In this document: piece after piece, positions 47,016 through 55,971 of the stretch
Layout of the letters: the number at the start of each line of letters is the position of its first letter
How positions within the stretch are numbered: position 1 is the first letter of the stretch
Assembly (NCBI RefSeq): GCF_003385185.1
Contig: NZ_PQHZ01000023.1
Span: forward strand, 1-64,000
DNA length: 64,000 bases
Reading direction: 5' to 3'
Origin: Amycolatopsis palatopharyngis
GTDB lineage: Bacteria; Actinomycetota; Actinomycetes; Mycobacteriales; Pseudonocardiaceae
The notes under the pieces: model-generated
Databases searched by the model: none
What the model saw: the letters and a program-made list of their open reading frames with translations, nothing else
What the model was told of the DNA's origin: nothing
Program-made: the position numbers and the translations under genes

Positions 47016-47780
47016 TCATGTCACGTCGCGGCGCAGGGTCAGCAGGGTTCCGGCGATGGCGAAGGCCAGTCCGTAGCTGGCGAGCACCAGCCCGCCCTGC
47101 CACTGCGCAAGGAACTCCTGGTTCGCCTGGGACACCTGCGTCAGCGCGCCCGCGGCCAGTCCGGGCAGATAGATCGTCCAGTCCTGTAGCGCGGGCACAC
47201 GGGACACGATGGGTTCGGCGACGAACAGGTAGATCAGCAGTCCGACCACGGTCGCGACCTGGTCCCGCAACAGTGCGCCCAGCCCGACACCGAGCAGGCC
47301 GTACAGAGCAACCGCGGCGATGACACCGGCCAGCGTGGCGGGGATCCCGTTCTCGGTCAGGGACACGGTGATGCCCTTGGCCGACAGCCAGGGCAACGCG
47401 ATCGCCGCCGTGGCCGCGATGCAGACCAACGCATAGGCGGCACCGACAACGACGTAGGTCACGAGTTTGGCGACGACCACCCGGCCACGATGCGGGATGG
47501 CCAGAAACGTGGCCGTCGCGGTCCGGTGCCGGAACTCCGAGGTGAGGCCGATTGCGGCCAGCACCGCCACGAGTGTTCCCGCACCCTGGCCTACGGAGAA
47601 CACCGTGCGCTGCCCGCCTGCGGTGTCCAGCGGCGGGGTCGGGTTTCCCGGGTCTTCGGCGAACGCGATCGCCAGACTCGCATACAACGCCGTGATCGCG
47701 ACCGCACCGAGCAGCAGCCAGAGCCACAGCCGGGTGGTGAACAGTTTGCGGAACTCGGCCGCGATGAGCGCGAACATCAC
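47016..47780 (-). CDS. ABC-2 type transporter permease
   Basis: A 254-aa membrane protein with six helices and the ABC-2 layout: cytoplasmic FRKLFTTRLWLWLLLGAVA, a large first loop (AEDPGNPTPPLDTAGGQ), then ATATFLAIPHRGRVVVAKLVT, and four further helices. It pairs with the ATPase encoded immediately upstream (4-nt overlap at 47777-47780). It probably exports a drug or lipid; the divergent MarR gene supports an inducible export system. Confidence 0.85.
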   Translation of the reverse strand: MMFALIAAEFRKLFTTRLWLWLLLGAVAITALYASLAIAFAEDPGNPTPPLDTAGGQRTVFSVGQGAGTLVAVLAAIGLTSEFRHRTATATFLAIPHRGRVVVAKLVTYVVVGAAYALVCIAATAAIALPWLSAKGITVSLTENGIPATLAGVIAAVALYGLLGVGLGALLRDQVATVVGLLIYLFVAEPIVSRVPALQDWTIYLPGLAAGALTQVSQANQEFLAQWQGGLVLASYGLAFAIAGTLLTLRRDVT

Positions 47781-48715
47781 CGCACCCGTCCGGACATCGT
47801 CTCCGGCTGTTGCTCGGTGTCGGCGGTGAGCGCGAAGAACATCCGTTCCAACTCACCGTGTTCGGCGGCGAGTCCGTGCAGTTCGACTCCGGCGGCGAAC
47901 GCGTGGTGCCCGACCTCGGCCACCGTCAACCCGGTGACCTGGAGGCTGTCCGGTTTCGACTGTTCCACGTGCGCGCCGGCCCGATCGAGGGCCGCACGTA
48001 ACTGTTCCACGTCCGGTGTCCGTACCGCGACCCTGGACGAGGCCTCCGCCAATGCCACCAAAGTGGACTGTTGAACCAGCCTGCCCCGGTTGATGATCAC
48101 CACGTGGTCGACCAGTTGCTGGACCTCGGAGAGCACGTGGCTGGACACCAGTACCGTGCGCCCCTCGTCCGCGAGGTGCCGCAACAACTCCCGCATCCAG
48201 ACGATGCCTTCGGGGTCCAGCCCGTTGGCGGGTTCGTCGAGCACCAGAACGGCGGGATCCCCGAGAAGAGCGGTAGCCAGCGCGAGCCGTTGTCGCATCC
48301 CCAGCGAGTACCCGCGCACCGCGCGCTTGCCTGATTCGGCAAGGCCGACCAGGGCCAGCACCTCGTCGGCACGGCTGGGCGGGTAGCCGTTGACTGTGCA
48401 GTAGACGCGCAGATGATTGCGGCCCGTGCGGGCCGGATGGAAGCCAGCGGCATCGAGGACCGCGCCGATGTCGCTGTTCGGGCGAGTTCGGGCGGAGTAG
48501 CCGCGGCCGCCGATGGTCGCCGATCCCGAGTCGGGCGAGATCAGGCCGAGCAGCATGCGCAGTGTCGTGGTCTTACCGGACCCGTTGGGGCCGAGAAATC
48601 CGGTGATCACCCCGGGCTCGACTTCGAAGCTCAAGTCATCGACGGCCCGCACAGGGCCGAACGCCTTGGACAGTCCGGAGACCACTATCCGGCCACCTTC
48701 TCGAGTGAGTACCAT
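47777..48715 (-). CDS. ABC transporter ATPase
   Basis: A 312-aa ATPase of the DrrA/CcmA type. Walker A is LGPNGSGKTTTL (about 39), Q-loop region GAVLDAAGFHP, signature YSLGMRQRLALA, Walker B VLVLDEPANGLDP and H-loop VLVSSHVLSE. A C-terminal ~80-aa extension follows, as in drug exporters. ATG 48715 is chosen over upstream starts, which would overlap the divergent MarR promoter and operator. It is the first gene of the leftward ATPase-permease-methyltransferase unit. Confidence 0.88.
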   Translation of the reverse strand: MVLTREGGRIVVSGLSKAFGPVRAVDDLSFEVEPGVITGFLGPNGSGKTTTLRMLLGLISPDSGSATIGGRGYSARTRPNSDIGAVLDAAGFHPARTGRNHLRVYCTVNGYPPSRADEVLALVGLAESGKRAVRGYSLGMRQRLALATALLGDPAVLVLDEPANGLDPEGIVWMRELLRHLADEGRTVLVSSHVLSEVQQLVDHVVIINRGRLVQQSTLVALAEASSRVAVRTPDVEQLRAALDRAGAHVEQSKPDSLQVTGLTVAEVGHHAFAAGVELHGLAAEHGELERMFFALTADTEQQPETMSGRVR

Positions 48716-48729
48716 GACGACGGAGGATA

Positions 48730-48756
48730 TACATAGTGAACGAGATACACAATGTA
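48730..48756. promoter_or_regulatory. Likely MarR operator between the ABC exporter and marR genes
   Basis: Imperfect inverted repeat TACATAGTG (48730-48738) and CACAATGTA (48748-48756), 8 of 9 positions matching, 9-nt spacer. It covers the marR start codon and lies 15 nt upstream of the ATPase start, so bound repressor could block both directions. Confidence 0.5.
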
Positions 48757-49248
48757 GAGTGTCCCGGACCGCGCGGGGAAGCACTGGAACGCCTACTCGC
48801 CCTGGTCACCACCCTGGGCCCGGTGATGGAGCGCTGGCTCAGCGAACACGGGCTGACCAGAGCCCGAGCCACCGTGATCTGGCTGCTGCACCATTCCGGA
48901 CCGGTGACGCAGCGCGAGCTCAGCCAGGCCTTACGCGTGACCCCGCGCAACGTCACCGGGCTGCTCGACGCCCTGCAGACGACGGGCTACGTCACCCGGG
49001 ATGCCCATCCCACCGACCGGCGGGCAGTCCTGGTCGGACTGAGCGAACAGGGGCGCGCACTGGCGCAGCGGCTGCAGTCCGGATACGGGGAACTGGGCCA
49101 GACCCTGTTCGGCGAGGTACCCGCGGCAGATCTGGGCGGTTTCATCTCGACGCTGGACCACGTGGTGGCTCAGTTGCACGACCTGGACGTCGTCCACCTC
49201 GGCGACACCGACGTCGCGCGGGGAAACCGGGACAGGTCCGCGCAGTGA
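48736..49248 (+). CDS. MarR-family transcriptional regulator
   Basis: A 170-aa winged-helix regulator: helices PVTQRELSQALRVTPRNVTG and LLDALQTTGYVTRD, then the wing AHPTDRRAVLVGLSEQG (the conserved D-R-R of MarR). Start GTG 48736 lies inside the inverted repeat, suggesting autorepression. Divergent from and 20 nt away from the ABC exporter, it probably represses that operon until a drug-like ligand binds. Confidence 0.88.
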   Translation: MNEIHNVECPGPRGEALERLLALVTTLGPVMERWLSEHGLTRARATVIWLLHHSGPVTQRELSQALRVTPRNVTGLLDALQTTGYVTRDAHPTDRRAVLVGLSEQGRALAQRLQSGYGELGQTLFGEVPAADLGGFISTLDHVVAQLHDLDVVHLGDTDVARGNRDRSAQ

Positions 49249-49389
49249 GCCACATGTCGCACGTTGTGGCAGGGTGGCGGGGTTCAGCCCACGTGCTCCG
49301 AGTGGTCGGTGAACGCTCCCGGCCGAGATGAGCAGAGGTCCAGTGCGCCGATATCGTCTGCACTGTCGATGAAGAGCAGGAATCCCATC

Positions 49390-49515
49390 ATGCTCGCCAC
49401 CCCGAGCTCGCGGGCGTTCGCCAGCCTGACCAAGGCGTCGCAGGACCACAACATCAAGGTGCGCGACCTCGCCCACATCATCAACACCAAAGGCGAAATC
49501 CCGCGCACCCGCTAA
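49390..49515 (+). pseudogene. ANTAR-domain C-terminal fragment
   Basis: The frame reads RAFASLTKASQDHNIKVRDL, then AHIINTKGEIPRTR and a stop, the second half of an ANTAR domain. The first half and the sensor domain are lacking; upstream codons show no homology. It closely resembles the tail of the relic at 46051-46194. Its last 4 nt overlap the end of the convergent cysteine desulfurase gene. Confidence 0.55.
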
Positions 49516-50675
49516 CGCGGTCCAGTGTGGACTGCGTTGGCGATTGCCTGCGCCGCGGCAGTGATCTCGGTGTCGGTGCTCCAGCGGCCGATGGTGAGCC
49601 GGAGCGCGGCGAGGGTTCGGTCGTTCGACAGGCCCATCGCGGTGAGCACCGGGGATGGCTCGGTCGTGCCGTCGTGGCAGGCGGAACCGGTGGATGCGGC
49701 GATCGCAGGTGTCGCGGCGAGTAGTTCGGGACCGATCGTGTTGTCGATACTGATGTTGAGGGTGTTCGGCAGTCGCCGGTCCGGATGTCCGTTGAGGTGC
49801 ACCCGGCCGGGCAGCAGCCTGGTGAGCTGGTCGTGCAGCAGGTCGCGCAGGCGTTGCACCCGTCGCGGTTCGGATGCCGGCAGATCGGCGACCAGCTCGG
49901 CGGCGCGGCCCAGAGCGACGGCCATGGCGACGTTCTCGGTCCCTCCACGTAGGCCGCCTTCCTGTCCGCCACCATAGGTGGACGGCTCGAGGTCGAGTCC
50001 GTTTCGGACGTAAAGTGCACCGACGCCCTTCGGCGCGTACATCTTGTGCCCGGTGATCGTGAGCATATCGGCGCCGAGGTCAGCGACGGAGACCGGAAGT
50101 TTGCCCGCGGACTGGGAAGCATCGGTGTGCAACAGCGCACCCACTCGGTGCGCCCGGTCGGCGAGTTCCCGGATGGGTTGGACCGCGCCGGTCTCATTGT
50201 TGGCATGCATGATCGACACCAGCACCGTGTCCTTGGTGAGCGCGGACTCGAGGTCCGCGGGATCGACGAGCCCGTGGTGGTCGACCGGGAGATAGGTGAT
50301 GCGCGTGCCGTGCAACCGTTGCAGGCTCGCACAGACGGCGAGGACGGCGGGGTGTTCGGTGGCCTGGGTGATGACGTGCTTGCCCCAGCTGCCGCCGGCG
50401 AGCACGGCTCCGCGGATGGCCAGGGTGTCACTGTCCGAACCACCTCCGGTGAAGACCACCTCGGCGGGTGCGGCTCCCAGCAGTCCGCCGACCGAAGCGC
50501 GGGCTGCCGTGACGGCGGCCTTCGCCGTACGGCCATAACGGTGGCTGCTCGACGGGTTGCCGAAGTGTTCGGTGAGGTGGGGCAGGAAGGCCTCCGCGAC
50601 CCTCGGGTCCACCGGTGTGGTGGCGTTATAGTCGAGATAGACGGGCCCATTCTGCAGGCCTGCTGGAATGGTCAC
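49512..50675 (-). CDS. Cysteine desulfurase (NifS/IscS-like), stand-alone
   Basis: A 387-aa PLP enzyme that takes sulfur from L-cysteine. It begins VYLDYNATTPVDPRVAEAFL. PLP-site motifs: ATEHPAVL (His stacking on PLP), HTDASQSAGKLPV, and the Schiff-base lysine in LTITGHKMYAPKGVGALYVR. The sulfur-carrying cysteine is in STGSACHDG, on a short loop followed by the usual SNDRTLAALRLTIGRW end. GTG 50675 has GAGGAG upstream. No Fe-S scaffold, thiouridylase or dnd genes are next to it, so the acceptor is unknown. Confidence 0.9.
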   Translation of the reverse strand: MTIPAGLQNGPVYLDYNATTPVDPRVAEAFLPHLTEHFGNPSSSHRYGRTAKAAVTAARASVGGLLGAAPAEVVFTGGGSDSDTLAIRGAVLAGGSWGKHVITQATEHPAVLAVCASLQRLHGTRITYLPVDHHGLVDPADLESALTKDTVLVSIMHANNETGAVQPIRELADRAHRVGALLHTDASQSAGKLPVSVADLGADMLTITGHKMYAPKGVGALYVRNGLDLEPSTYGGGQEGGLRGGTENVAMAVALGRAAELVADLPASEPRRVQRLRDLLHDQLTRLLPGRVHLNGHPDRRLPNTLNISIDNTIGPELLAATPAIAASTGSACHDGTTEPSPVLTAMGLSNDRTLAALRLTIGRWSTDTEITAAAQAIANAVHTGPR

Positions 50676-50923
50676 GATGAGCTCTCCTCGCGGGTCTGCT
50701 GCCTGTCGGCTGCGGGATGGGTTTCGTACATGCGATCGCGACAAGGAGGCCAGAGGCGACGCTGATGGCAGCGGCAGCCTATGGTCCACGTCCGCGACAC
50801 CCTCACCCAACCCACCGACGCCACCGCCACAGACCTACAGCGACCGGTTCTGACCATGCCCGCCGACACCCCCACCTACACCGCGCTCACCACCATCGGG
50901 TGTTTCCTTCTTCTGCGTGGTGG

Positions 50924-51853
50924 TCAGGAGGCGCAGCAGGACAGTTTGGTGACGTCGCGGGTGTAGGTTTGGGCGGCGAGTTTGAGGCCTTCGGCCATGG
51001 TCAGGTAGGGGCACCATAGGTCGGCCATGTCGTGCACGGTCATGTGGTTGGCCAGGGCGTAGACGGCGGTGGCGATGACGTCGCCGGCTCCGGCGGCGAG
51101 CACGTGCGCGCCGAGCAGGCGTCCCGTTTCGCGTTCGGCGACGAGTTTGATCGCGCCGCGGGTATCGCGGTTGACCAGGGCCCGTGGCACATACTCCAGG
51201 GGCAGCACGCGACAGTCGCAGTCGTAACCCTGTTCGACGGCGGCGGCGTCGGTGAGCCCGGCGGAGCCGAGGCTGGGTGTGGTGAAGGTGACCGCGGGCA
51301 GGTGGTGGTAGTCCAGAGTGCGGCCAGCGTTGTCGAAGGCGTTGTCGGTCACGACCGCACCATGGGCGCCCGCGACATAGACGTACTGCGGATGGCCGGT
51401 GACATCCCCGGCCGCCCAGATGCGGGAGTTGCCGGTGCGCAGGTGCTCGTCGACGACGATCTCGCCGCGAGAGCCGGTTTTCACGCCGACCGCGTCCAGG
51501 TTGAGTCCGGCGGTCACGGGCTGCCGCCCGGTCGCGAGTAACAGCCGCTGCCCGGTGACTCGCCGGCCGGTGTCCGTGGTGACCGCCACGCCCCCAGCGT
51601 CGGTGTGGTCGGTGTCGACGCTGGTGGCGCGTTCGGCGATGACGGTGATCCCGTCGTCGCGGAACACTTCGGCCAGGATCGCGGACAGTTCCGGTTCGGT
51701 GTGTGGGGCGAACCTGCCCACGACGGTGACCTCGACACCCTGCTCGGCGTGCAACTCGGTGAGCAGCAGATGAGCCAGTTCAACATGGCCTTGCACCACG
51801 GTCTGGCGATCCAGTGGGCTTCGCAGTACCCGCTGCTGCGCCGCGGTACTCAC
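50924..51853 (-). pseudogene. merA: 5'-truncated mercuric reductase (merA)
   Basis: The frame covers the C-terminal two-thirds of MerA: VEVTVVGRFAPHTEPELSAI (NAD-binding end), RLLLATGRQPVTAGLNLDAV, RIWAAGDVTGHPQYVYVAG (FAD), the dimerisation domain, and the C-terminal vicinal cysteines in KLSCCAS that hand Hg(II) to the active site. The N-terminal FAD motif and the redox-active CVNVGC-type disulfide are missing, and codons before about 51790 look random. GTG 51853 would start a ~309-aa protein that cannot reduce Hg(II). No merB/merR is nearby. Confidence 0.75.
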
Positions 51854-51887
51854 CTCAGCCCCGTCGCGGCCGGGCTGAGCACCGGGA

Positions 51888-52058
51888 ATGAGTGTCATCG
51901 CAGACGAGCTGATGACACCAGCGTTCGGATTCAGCGCCCCGAACCTCGACGACCCCCTCGTCACCCACGTGCGCGGCTTCGTCGCACACCTCGCGTTCGG
52001 GCTTGCAGTCGCCGCCACCGTGGAAGGCGGATGGGCGCTGCTGAAGACCAACCCCTGA
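51888..52058 (+). pseudogene. C-terminal scrap of a DUF6789/YagU-like membrane protein
   Basis: A 56-codon frame: MSVIADELMTPAFGFSAPNL then VTHVRGFVAHLAFGLAVAAT. It resembles the end of YagU/DUF1440-type integral membrane proteins (DE..TPA.G.s.P...P...H....HL.yG). The rest of the gene is absent, with the merA relic in its place. Confidence 0.35.
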
Positions 52059-52097
52059 CTTGAACAAGCTAAAAAAACGTCGACCACGGAGAACATC

Positions 52098-52355
52098 ATG
52101 GGTTCGCAAGACGACAATCTGCAGATGCCGACGCACGAGCGGATAGGCTCGATGGCCACCGCCAAGGCCAGTGCCAAAAGGTTGCACGCCGAAGGCTCCG
52201 ACGCGTCCGAGCTGGGCCAGCGCCATTCCGTGCCTCTGGATGAGGCCCGGTCGATCATCGAGCAGTGGCCCGAGGCGCCGAAGAAGACCGCCGAGAAGAT
52301 TCTCGATCACTACGGCCCGCCCAACGAGTCCACACCCACCAAGTTGTTTTGGTAA
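52098..52355 (+). CDS. Small charged protein, 85 aa, unrecognised
   Basis: ATG 52098 follows GGAGAACATC. The protein is hydrophilic and helical (SMATAKASAKRLHAEGSDAS, RSIIEQWPEAPKKTAEKILD). No motif or membrane segment is seen. The next small gene starts inside its stop region (TTG 52349), so they form a two-gene unit. No family known to me. Confidence 0.55.
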   Translation: MGSQDDNLQMPTHERIGSMATAKASAKRLHAEGSDASELGQRHSVPLDEARSIIEQWPEAPKKTAEKILDHYGPPNESTPTKLFW

Positions 52356-52597
52356 CGCACCGGGCCGTGGAACTCATCGAAGGCCGCCGATCGGTCGACG
52401 ACGCCCGGGGGCTCTACGCCGACACCGCCGCCGCCTACGCCATGGGCCGCTCCGCCCCCTACGCCGAAAAACTGCTCTTCTCTCCACCCACAGGCGACAC
52501 CGCTGACCGGGATGAAGCCATCCTCGCTTCGAGCATGCGCCACCAAATGACAGAGAAAATGAAGGACACCTTCGGCTCCGGCACCACCCCGAAGTAA
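52349..52597 (+). CDS. Small protein, 82 aa, unrecognised, coupled to the preceding gene
   Basis: The frame reads VELIEGRRSVDDARGLYADT, AYAMGRSAPYAEKLLFSPP, and ends TEKMKDTFGSGTTPK. Start TTG 52349 overlaps the upstream stop; GTG 52367 is an alternative. Composition is protein-like and acidic/helical. No function assigned. Confidence 0.45.
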   Translation: MVTHRAVELIEGRRSVDDARGLYADTAAAYAMGRSAPYAEKLLFSPPTGDTADRDEAILASSMRHQMTEKMKDTFGSGTTPK

Positions 52598-52764
52598 CTC
52601 CCGGGGTTGCGCGGTTGCGAGCCGACGCCGACGACGGCGGCAACGATTACTCGGGTGGGATTCACGATCGTTCGCGCCGAGAGGCCCGTGTGCCGGAGGG
52701 CATGTGCGGCGGCACGGCCGGACGGATCAGCCGGGAGGGAAACGCTCTGTCGATGAGGAGTCGC

Positions 52765-53349
52765 TCACGCGCGCGCCCGTCGACGGTTGCGGGCGGTATG
52801 GGCGCGGACTTTGGCGCGGTTGCCGCAGCGGGTCATCGAGCACCAGCGGCGGCGCCCGCCGCGCGAGGTGTCCACGAAGAGCATGCGGCAGTGCGAGTCG
52901 GTGCATTCGCTGACCCGGTCAAGATCGGGACCGGTGACGAGGTCGATCAGGTCGCGAGCGAGGGCGGCCAGTGCGGACTCCACGGGGTGTGCGCTCTCGC
53001 GGACGCCCCGCCCGTCCGCAGTGAGCCGGGGGATCGGGGTCGAGTGGGCGGCGTCGGTGTTGATCAGGACGAGTGCGTCGTCCGGCACCGGCCGCCCGGC
53101 CCGCAGGGCGGCGAGCACGTCCCAGGTGGCCGTGCGCAACGAACGCATCGCGGCCAGATGCTTGGCGTGCACCACTGGTGGTGCGTCCAGCAGGCCCGCC
53201 GCGACGAGCCAGGCGGCCAGGGCCGCCTCGTCCGGGACGCGTTCCACTGGGTCCGCGCCGCGCAGACCGACAGTGGCGAGCAGGTTCAGGCAGTCGCGGC
53301 CAGTGTCGAAACGGGGACGCGCCACCACATCAGCTCGGGGACCGCTCAT
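52765..53349 (-). CDS. CGNR zinc-finger regulator with ABATE domain
   Basis: A 194-aa protein. The N-terminal ABATE-like domain (FDTGRDCLNLLATVGLRG ... ALAAWLVAAGL) is followed by the C-terminal CGNR zinc finger: C-x4-C in SECTDSHCRMLFVD, then RRRWCSMTRCGNRAKVRAH. The four cysteines should bind zinc. These proteins are thought to be stress-linked transcription regulators. ATG 53349 has GGGGAGAG upstream. It is divergent from the dehalogenase pair, with a palindrome in its promoter. Confidence 0.88.
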   Translation of the reverse strand: MSGPRADVVARPRFDTGRDCLNLLATVGLRGADPVERVPDEAALAAWLVAAGLLDAPPVVHAKHLAAMRSLRTATWDVLAALRAGRPVPDDALVLINTDAAHSTPIPRLTADGRGVRESAHPVESALAALARDLIDLVTGPDLDRVSECTDSHCRMLFVDTSRGGRRRWCSMTRCGNRAKVRAHTARNRRRARA

Positions 53350-53384
53350 TGCCGCTCTCCCCACGAAATGTCGTCGACCTGCAC

Positions 53385-53403
53385 TAACCTGTCAATCAGG
53401 TTA
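53385..53403. promoter_or_regulatory. Palindrome in the CGNR/dehalogenase divergent promoter
   Basis: Perfect 7-bp arms TAACCTG and CAGGTTA with a 5-nt spacer, 36 nt upstream of the CGNR start and about 180 nt upstream of the dehalogenase. A likely operator; the binding protein is not known (CGNR autoregulation is one option). Confidence 0.5.
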
Positions 53404-53586
53404 ACGTTAGCAGTGAGCGTCCGGATGAGAAGGAGACCGCACTCGTGTCGTTGACCGGCGAGATGTTCTGCGACGTGGTGTGCGATCGGGAAAGCCGCGA
53501 TGGAGTTCGCGCTCGCCGACGTCGAGAACGATGGTGCGGCGGGTGACCGTTGCCGGGGACCCCAGCGGAAGGAGCGGATTGACGGC

Positions 53587-54465
53587 ATGGCGATGACGGA
53601 GCAGAAGAACTATGTCGACGTGCTGGGTCGCCGGATCGCCTACACGGAGGCGGGCAGCGGCGATCCGATCGTGTTCCTGCACGGCAACCCCACCTCGTCG
53701 TTTCTGTGGCGCAAGGTGATCCCACACCTTCAGCCGCACGGCCGCTGCCTGGCGCCCGACCTGATCGGGATGGGTGACTCCGACAAGCTGTCCGGGAGCG
53801 GACCGGGCAGCTACCGTTTTGTCGAGCATCGCCGCTACCTGGATGCGTTGCTGGAGCGGATCGGGGTGCGGGAGCGGGTGACGCTCGTGCTGCACGACTG
53901 GGGCTCGGCCCTGGGGTTCGACTGGGCCAACCGGCACCGCGACGCGGTCAAGGGTATCGCCTACATGGAGGCGATCGTGCGGCCGGTGACCTGGCAGGAG
54001 TGGCCGGAGTCGGCCCGGGAGATGTTCCAGGCTCTGCGGTCCCCGTCCGGGGAGGAGATGGTGCTGCAGCGCAATGTCTTCGTGGAACGCGTTTTGCCGG
54101 GCTCGGTGCTGCGCGGGCTCACCGAGGAGGAGATGCAGACCTACCGATCCCCTTATCGCACACCTGGCGAGGATCGCCGCCCAACCCTGACCTGGCCCCG
54201 TGAACTCCCGATCGACGGCCACCCTGCCGACGTGGTGGAGATCGTGACTTCCTACGGGGACTGGTTGTCCACGAGCGAGATCCCGAAGTTGTTCGTCAAC
54301 GCCGACCCTGGGGCGATCCTCACTGGGCCGCAACGCGAATGGGTACGCACCTGGCCCAACCAGACCGAGGTCACGGTCCGTGGGAACCACTTTCCGCAGG
54401 AGGATTCGCCAGACGAGATCGGCCACGCGATCGGGGACTGGTACACCGGAAAGGTCAGCGCATGA
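53587..54465 (+). CDS. dhaA: Haloalkane dehalogenase (DhaA/LinB type)
   Basis: A 292-aa alpha/beta-hydrolase that replaces halogen by hydroxyl in haloalkanes. The catalytic set is as in the HLD-II subfamily: Asn in [13 protein letters not shown] (halide binding), nucleophile Asp and halide-binding Trp in [15 protein letters not shown], acid Glu in [10 protein letters not shown], and base His in [19 protein letters not shown] 53587 (MAMTEQ) is chosen; ATG 53500 in the same frame would add an unconserved leader. It overlaps the next gene (ATGA), so the two dehalogenases are co-translated. Confidence 0.88.
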   Translation: MAMTEQKNYVDVLGRRIAYTEAGSGDPIVFLHGNPTSSFLWRKVIPHLQPHGRCLAPDLIGMGDSDKLSGSGPGSYRFVEHRRYLDALLERIGVRERVTLVLHDWGSALGFDWANRHRDAVKGIAYMEAIVRPVTWQEWPESAREMFQALRSPSGEEMVLQRNVFVERVLPGSVLRGLTEEEMQTYRSPYRTPGEDRRPTLTWPRELPIDGHPADVVEIVTSYGDWLSTSEIPKLFVNADPGAILTGPQREWVRTWPNQTEVTVRGNHFPQEDSPDEIGHAIGDWYTGKVSA

Positions 54466-55139
54466 ATACACCAGCACCGTCCGTCGTGGTGTTCGACGTC
54501 AACGAAACCCTGTCGGACATGAGCCCGCTGGCCGCGCGGTTCGCCGACGTCGGCGCGCCCGAGCAGCTGGCCAAGCTGTGGTTCGCGTCCCTGCTGCGTG
54601 ACGGGTTCGCCCTCGCCGCCGCCGGCGCGCAGGAACCCTTCGCCATGCTGGGCGAGCAGGGCCTGCGCGGCATCCTCACCGGAGTGTCGCTGGACCGGAA
54701 CCTCGACGCCGCCGTCGACCACGTGATGGCCGGGTTCGGTGAACTGCCCGTCCACCCGGACGTTGCCGCCGGTGTGCGGGCATTGCGCGCGGCGGGTCTG
54801 CGGCTGGTCACGCTGACCAACGGCTCCACCCGCGTCGCCGAGACACTGCTGACCCGCGCGGGGCTGCTGGAGGAGTTCGAGGCCCTGCTCTCGGTCGAGG
54901 ACGCCGGCGCCTGGAAACCCGCTCGCACCGCCTACGAGTACGCGGCCCGCCGCTGCGGTACAGACCTTGGTGACATGCTGCTGGTCGCGGTGCATCCGTG
55001 GGACATCGACGGCGCGGCCCGCGCAGGCATGACCACGGCGTGGATCAACCGCACCGGCACGCCCTACCCGGGCTATTTCACCGCACCCCGCTACACAATC
55101 AGCACACTCGACGCCCTCGCCGAGCAACTCAGATCATGA
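54462..55139 (+). CDS. HAD-type 2-haloacid dehalogenase (type II)
   Basis: A 225-aa enzyme of the haloacid dehalogenase superfamily. The Asp nucleophile is in [12 protein letters not shown] (residue 11), motif II is [13 protein letters not shown], Lys is in [14 protein letters not shown], and motif IV is [18 protein letters not shown], with the D-V-N-E-T-L pattern of L-2-haloacid dehalogenases. It hydrolyses 2-haloacids to 2-hydroxyacids (chloroacetate to glycolate, for example). The gene pair fits a pathway haloalkane to alcohol, acid, then hydroxyacid. The lut operon for hydroxyacids lies next to it. Confidence 0.85.
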   Translation: MNTPAPSVVVFDVNETLSDMSPLAARFADVGAPEQLAKLWFASLLRDGFALAAAGAQEPFAMLGEQGLRGILTGVSLDRNLDAAVDHVMAGFGELPVHPDVAAGVRALRAAGLRLVTLTNGSTRVAETLLTRAGLLEEFEALLSVEDAGAWKPARTAYEYAARRCGTDLGDMLLVAVHPWDIDGAARAGMTTAWINRTGTPYPGYFTAPRYTISTLDALAEQLRS

Positions 55140-55281
55140 CCAGGATCTAGACAACCTGCTCCGGGTAGTCGACCATCTTCGCAGCGCGATGCGCCAAGTG
55201 GCAGCACTCCCAGTGGGCGCGGTCAGACGCATCCGCCTTGTCGACAGGCTCGATCCCGCACTCCTGAACGGGTCGGCCTGA

Positions 55282-55971
55282 TCAACACGCCGCACCTGGA
55301 GATTTGTCGTCCTCCGGCGCCGCGGAGACCAGCAGTACGTGCAGGGTGCGGGGGCCGTGCACGCCCTCGACGCGGTCGAGTTCGATGTCGCTGGTGGCGC
55401 TCGGCCCGCTGATCCAGGTCAGCGGCGAACCACCGTCCACCGCGTCCTGCAGGCGGGCCACGCCTTCGGGAACGTCGCCGACCAGCCGGTCTTCCGCGAC
55501 GATGCACACGTGCACGTCGGGGACCAAGGTCAGTGCCCGCCGGCCCTGATCCCGGGCATGGTCCAGGACGATGGTGCCGGTGGTGGCGATGGCGAGCGCG
55601 GACGCGGTCACCACGCCGTCCGTCGTGTCCAATTCGGCGGAGGTCATCGTGCCGTCGTCGACGATGACCTCCGTCCCCGTCGTCCGCGCACTGTCGAGCC
55701 ACGCCGGCGTGAGGCCGGCAGGTGTGACGACCCGGTGCGCGCCGGCCCCGGCGAGGGCCGCGGCCACGCGGTCGGCGACCCGCTCCGGCGGCACTCGTTC
55801 GATGACGGCCTGGTAGTCCGCGACCCGCTCCATGAACAGCGCCGCGTGGTCGCCTGCCGGGCCGGGCACCCCGTAGGTCCAGGGCACCTCGGCCTCGTCG
55901 GGCGTCGAGCCCCGGGGTACGTCACGTAGCGCAGCCGTGATGCGGCCGAGGATCTCCTCTCGTGCGTCCAT
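55282..55971 (-). CDS. lutC: LutC/YkgG-family subunit of lactate/glycolate utilisation
   Basis: A 229-aa LUD-domain protein: MDAREEILGRITAALRDVPR, ALAIATTGTIVLDHARDQGR, CIVAEDRLVGDVPEGVARL, LTWISGPSATSDIELDRVEG and VHGPRTLHVLLV. With LutA and LutB it forms the iron-sulfur enzyme that oxidises L-lactate to pyruvate. The ATG overlaps the lutB stop (TAATG). It is the last gene of the lctP-lutA-lutB-lutC operon. Confidence 0.9.
   Translation of the reverse strand: MDAREEILGRITAALRDVPRGSTPDEAEVPWTYGVPGPAGDHAALFMERVADYQAVIERVPPERVADRVAAALAGAGAHRVVTPAGLTPAWLDSARTTGTEVIVDDGTMTSAELDTTDGVVTASALAIATTGTIVLDHARDQGRRALTLVPDVHVCIVAEDRLVGDVPEGVARLQDAVDGGSPLTWISGPSATSDIELDRVEGVHGPRTLHVLLVSAAPEDDKSPGAAC

Noticed and set aside
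49512..50675. DndA of a phosphorothioation (Dnd) defence system
   Set aside because: No dndB-E or dpt genes are adjacent, so only a generic cysteine desulfurase is supported.
50781..50966. Rightward 61-aa frame before the merA relic
   Set aside because: Thr/Pro-rich low-complexity composition, no ribosome site, and its end lies antisense to merA.
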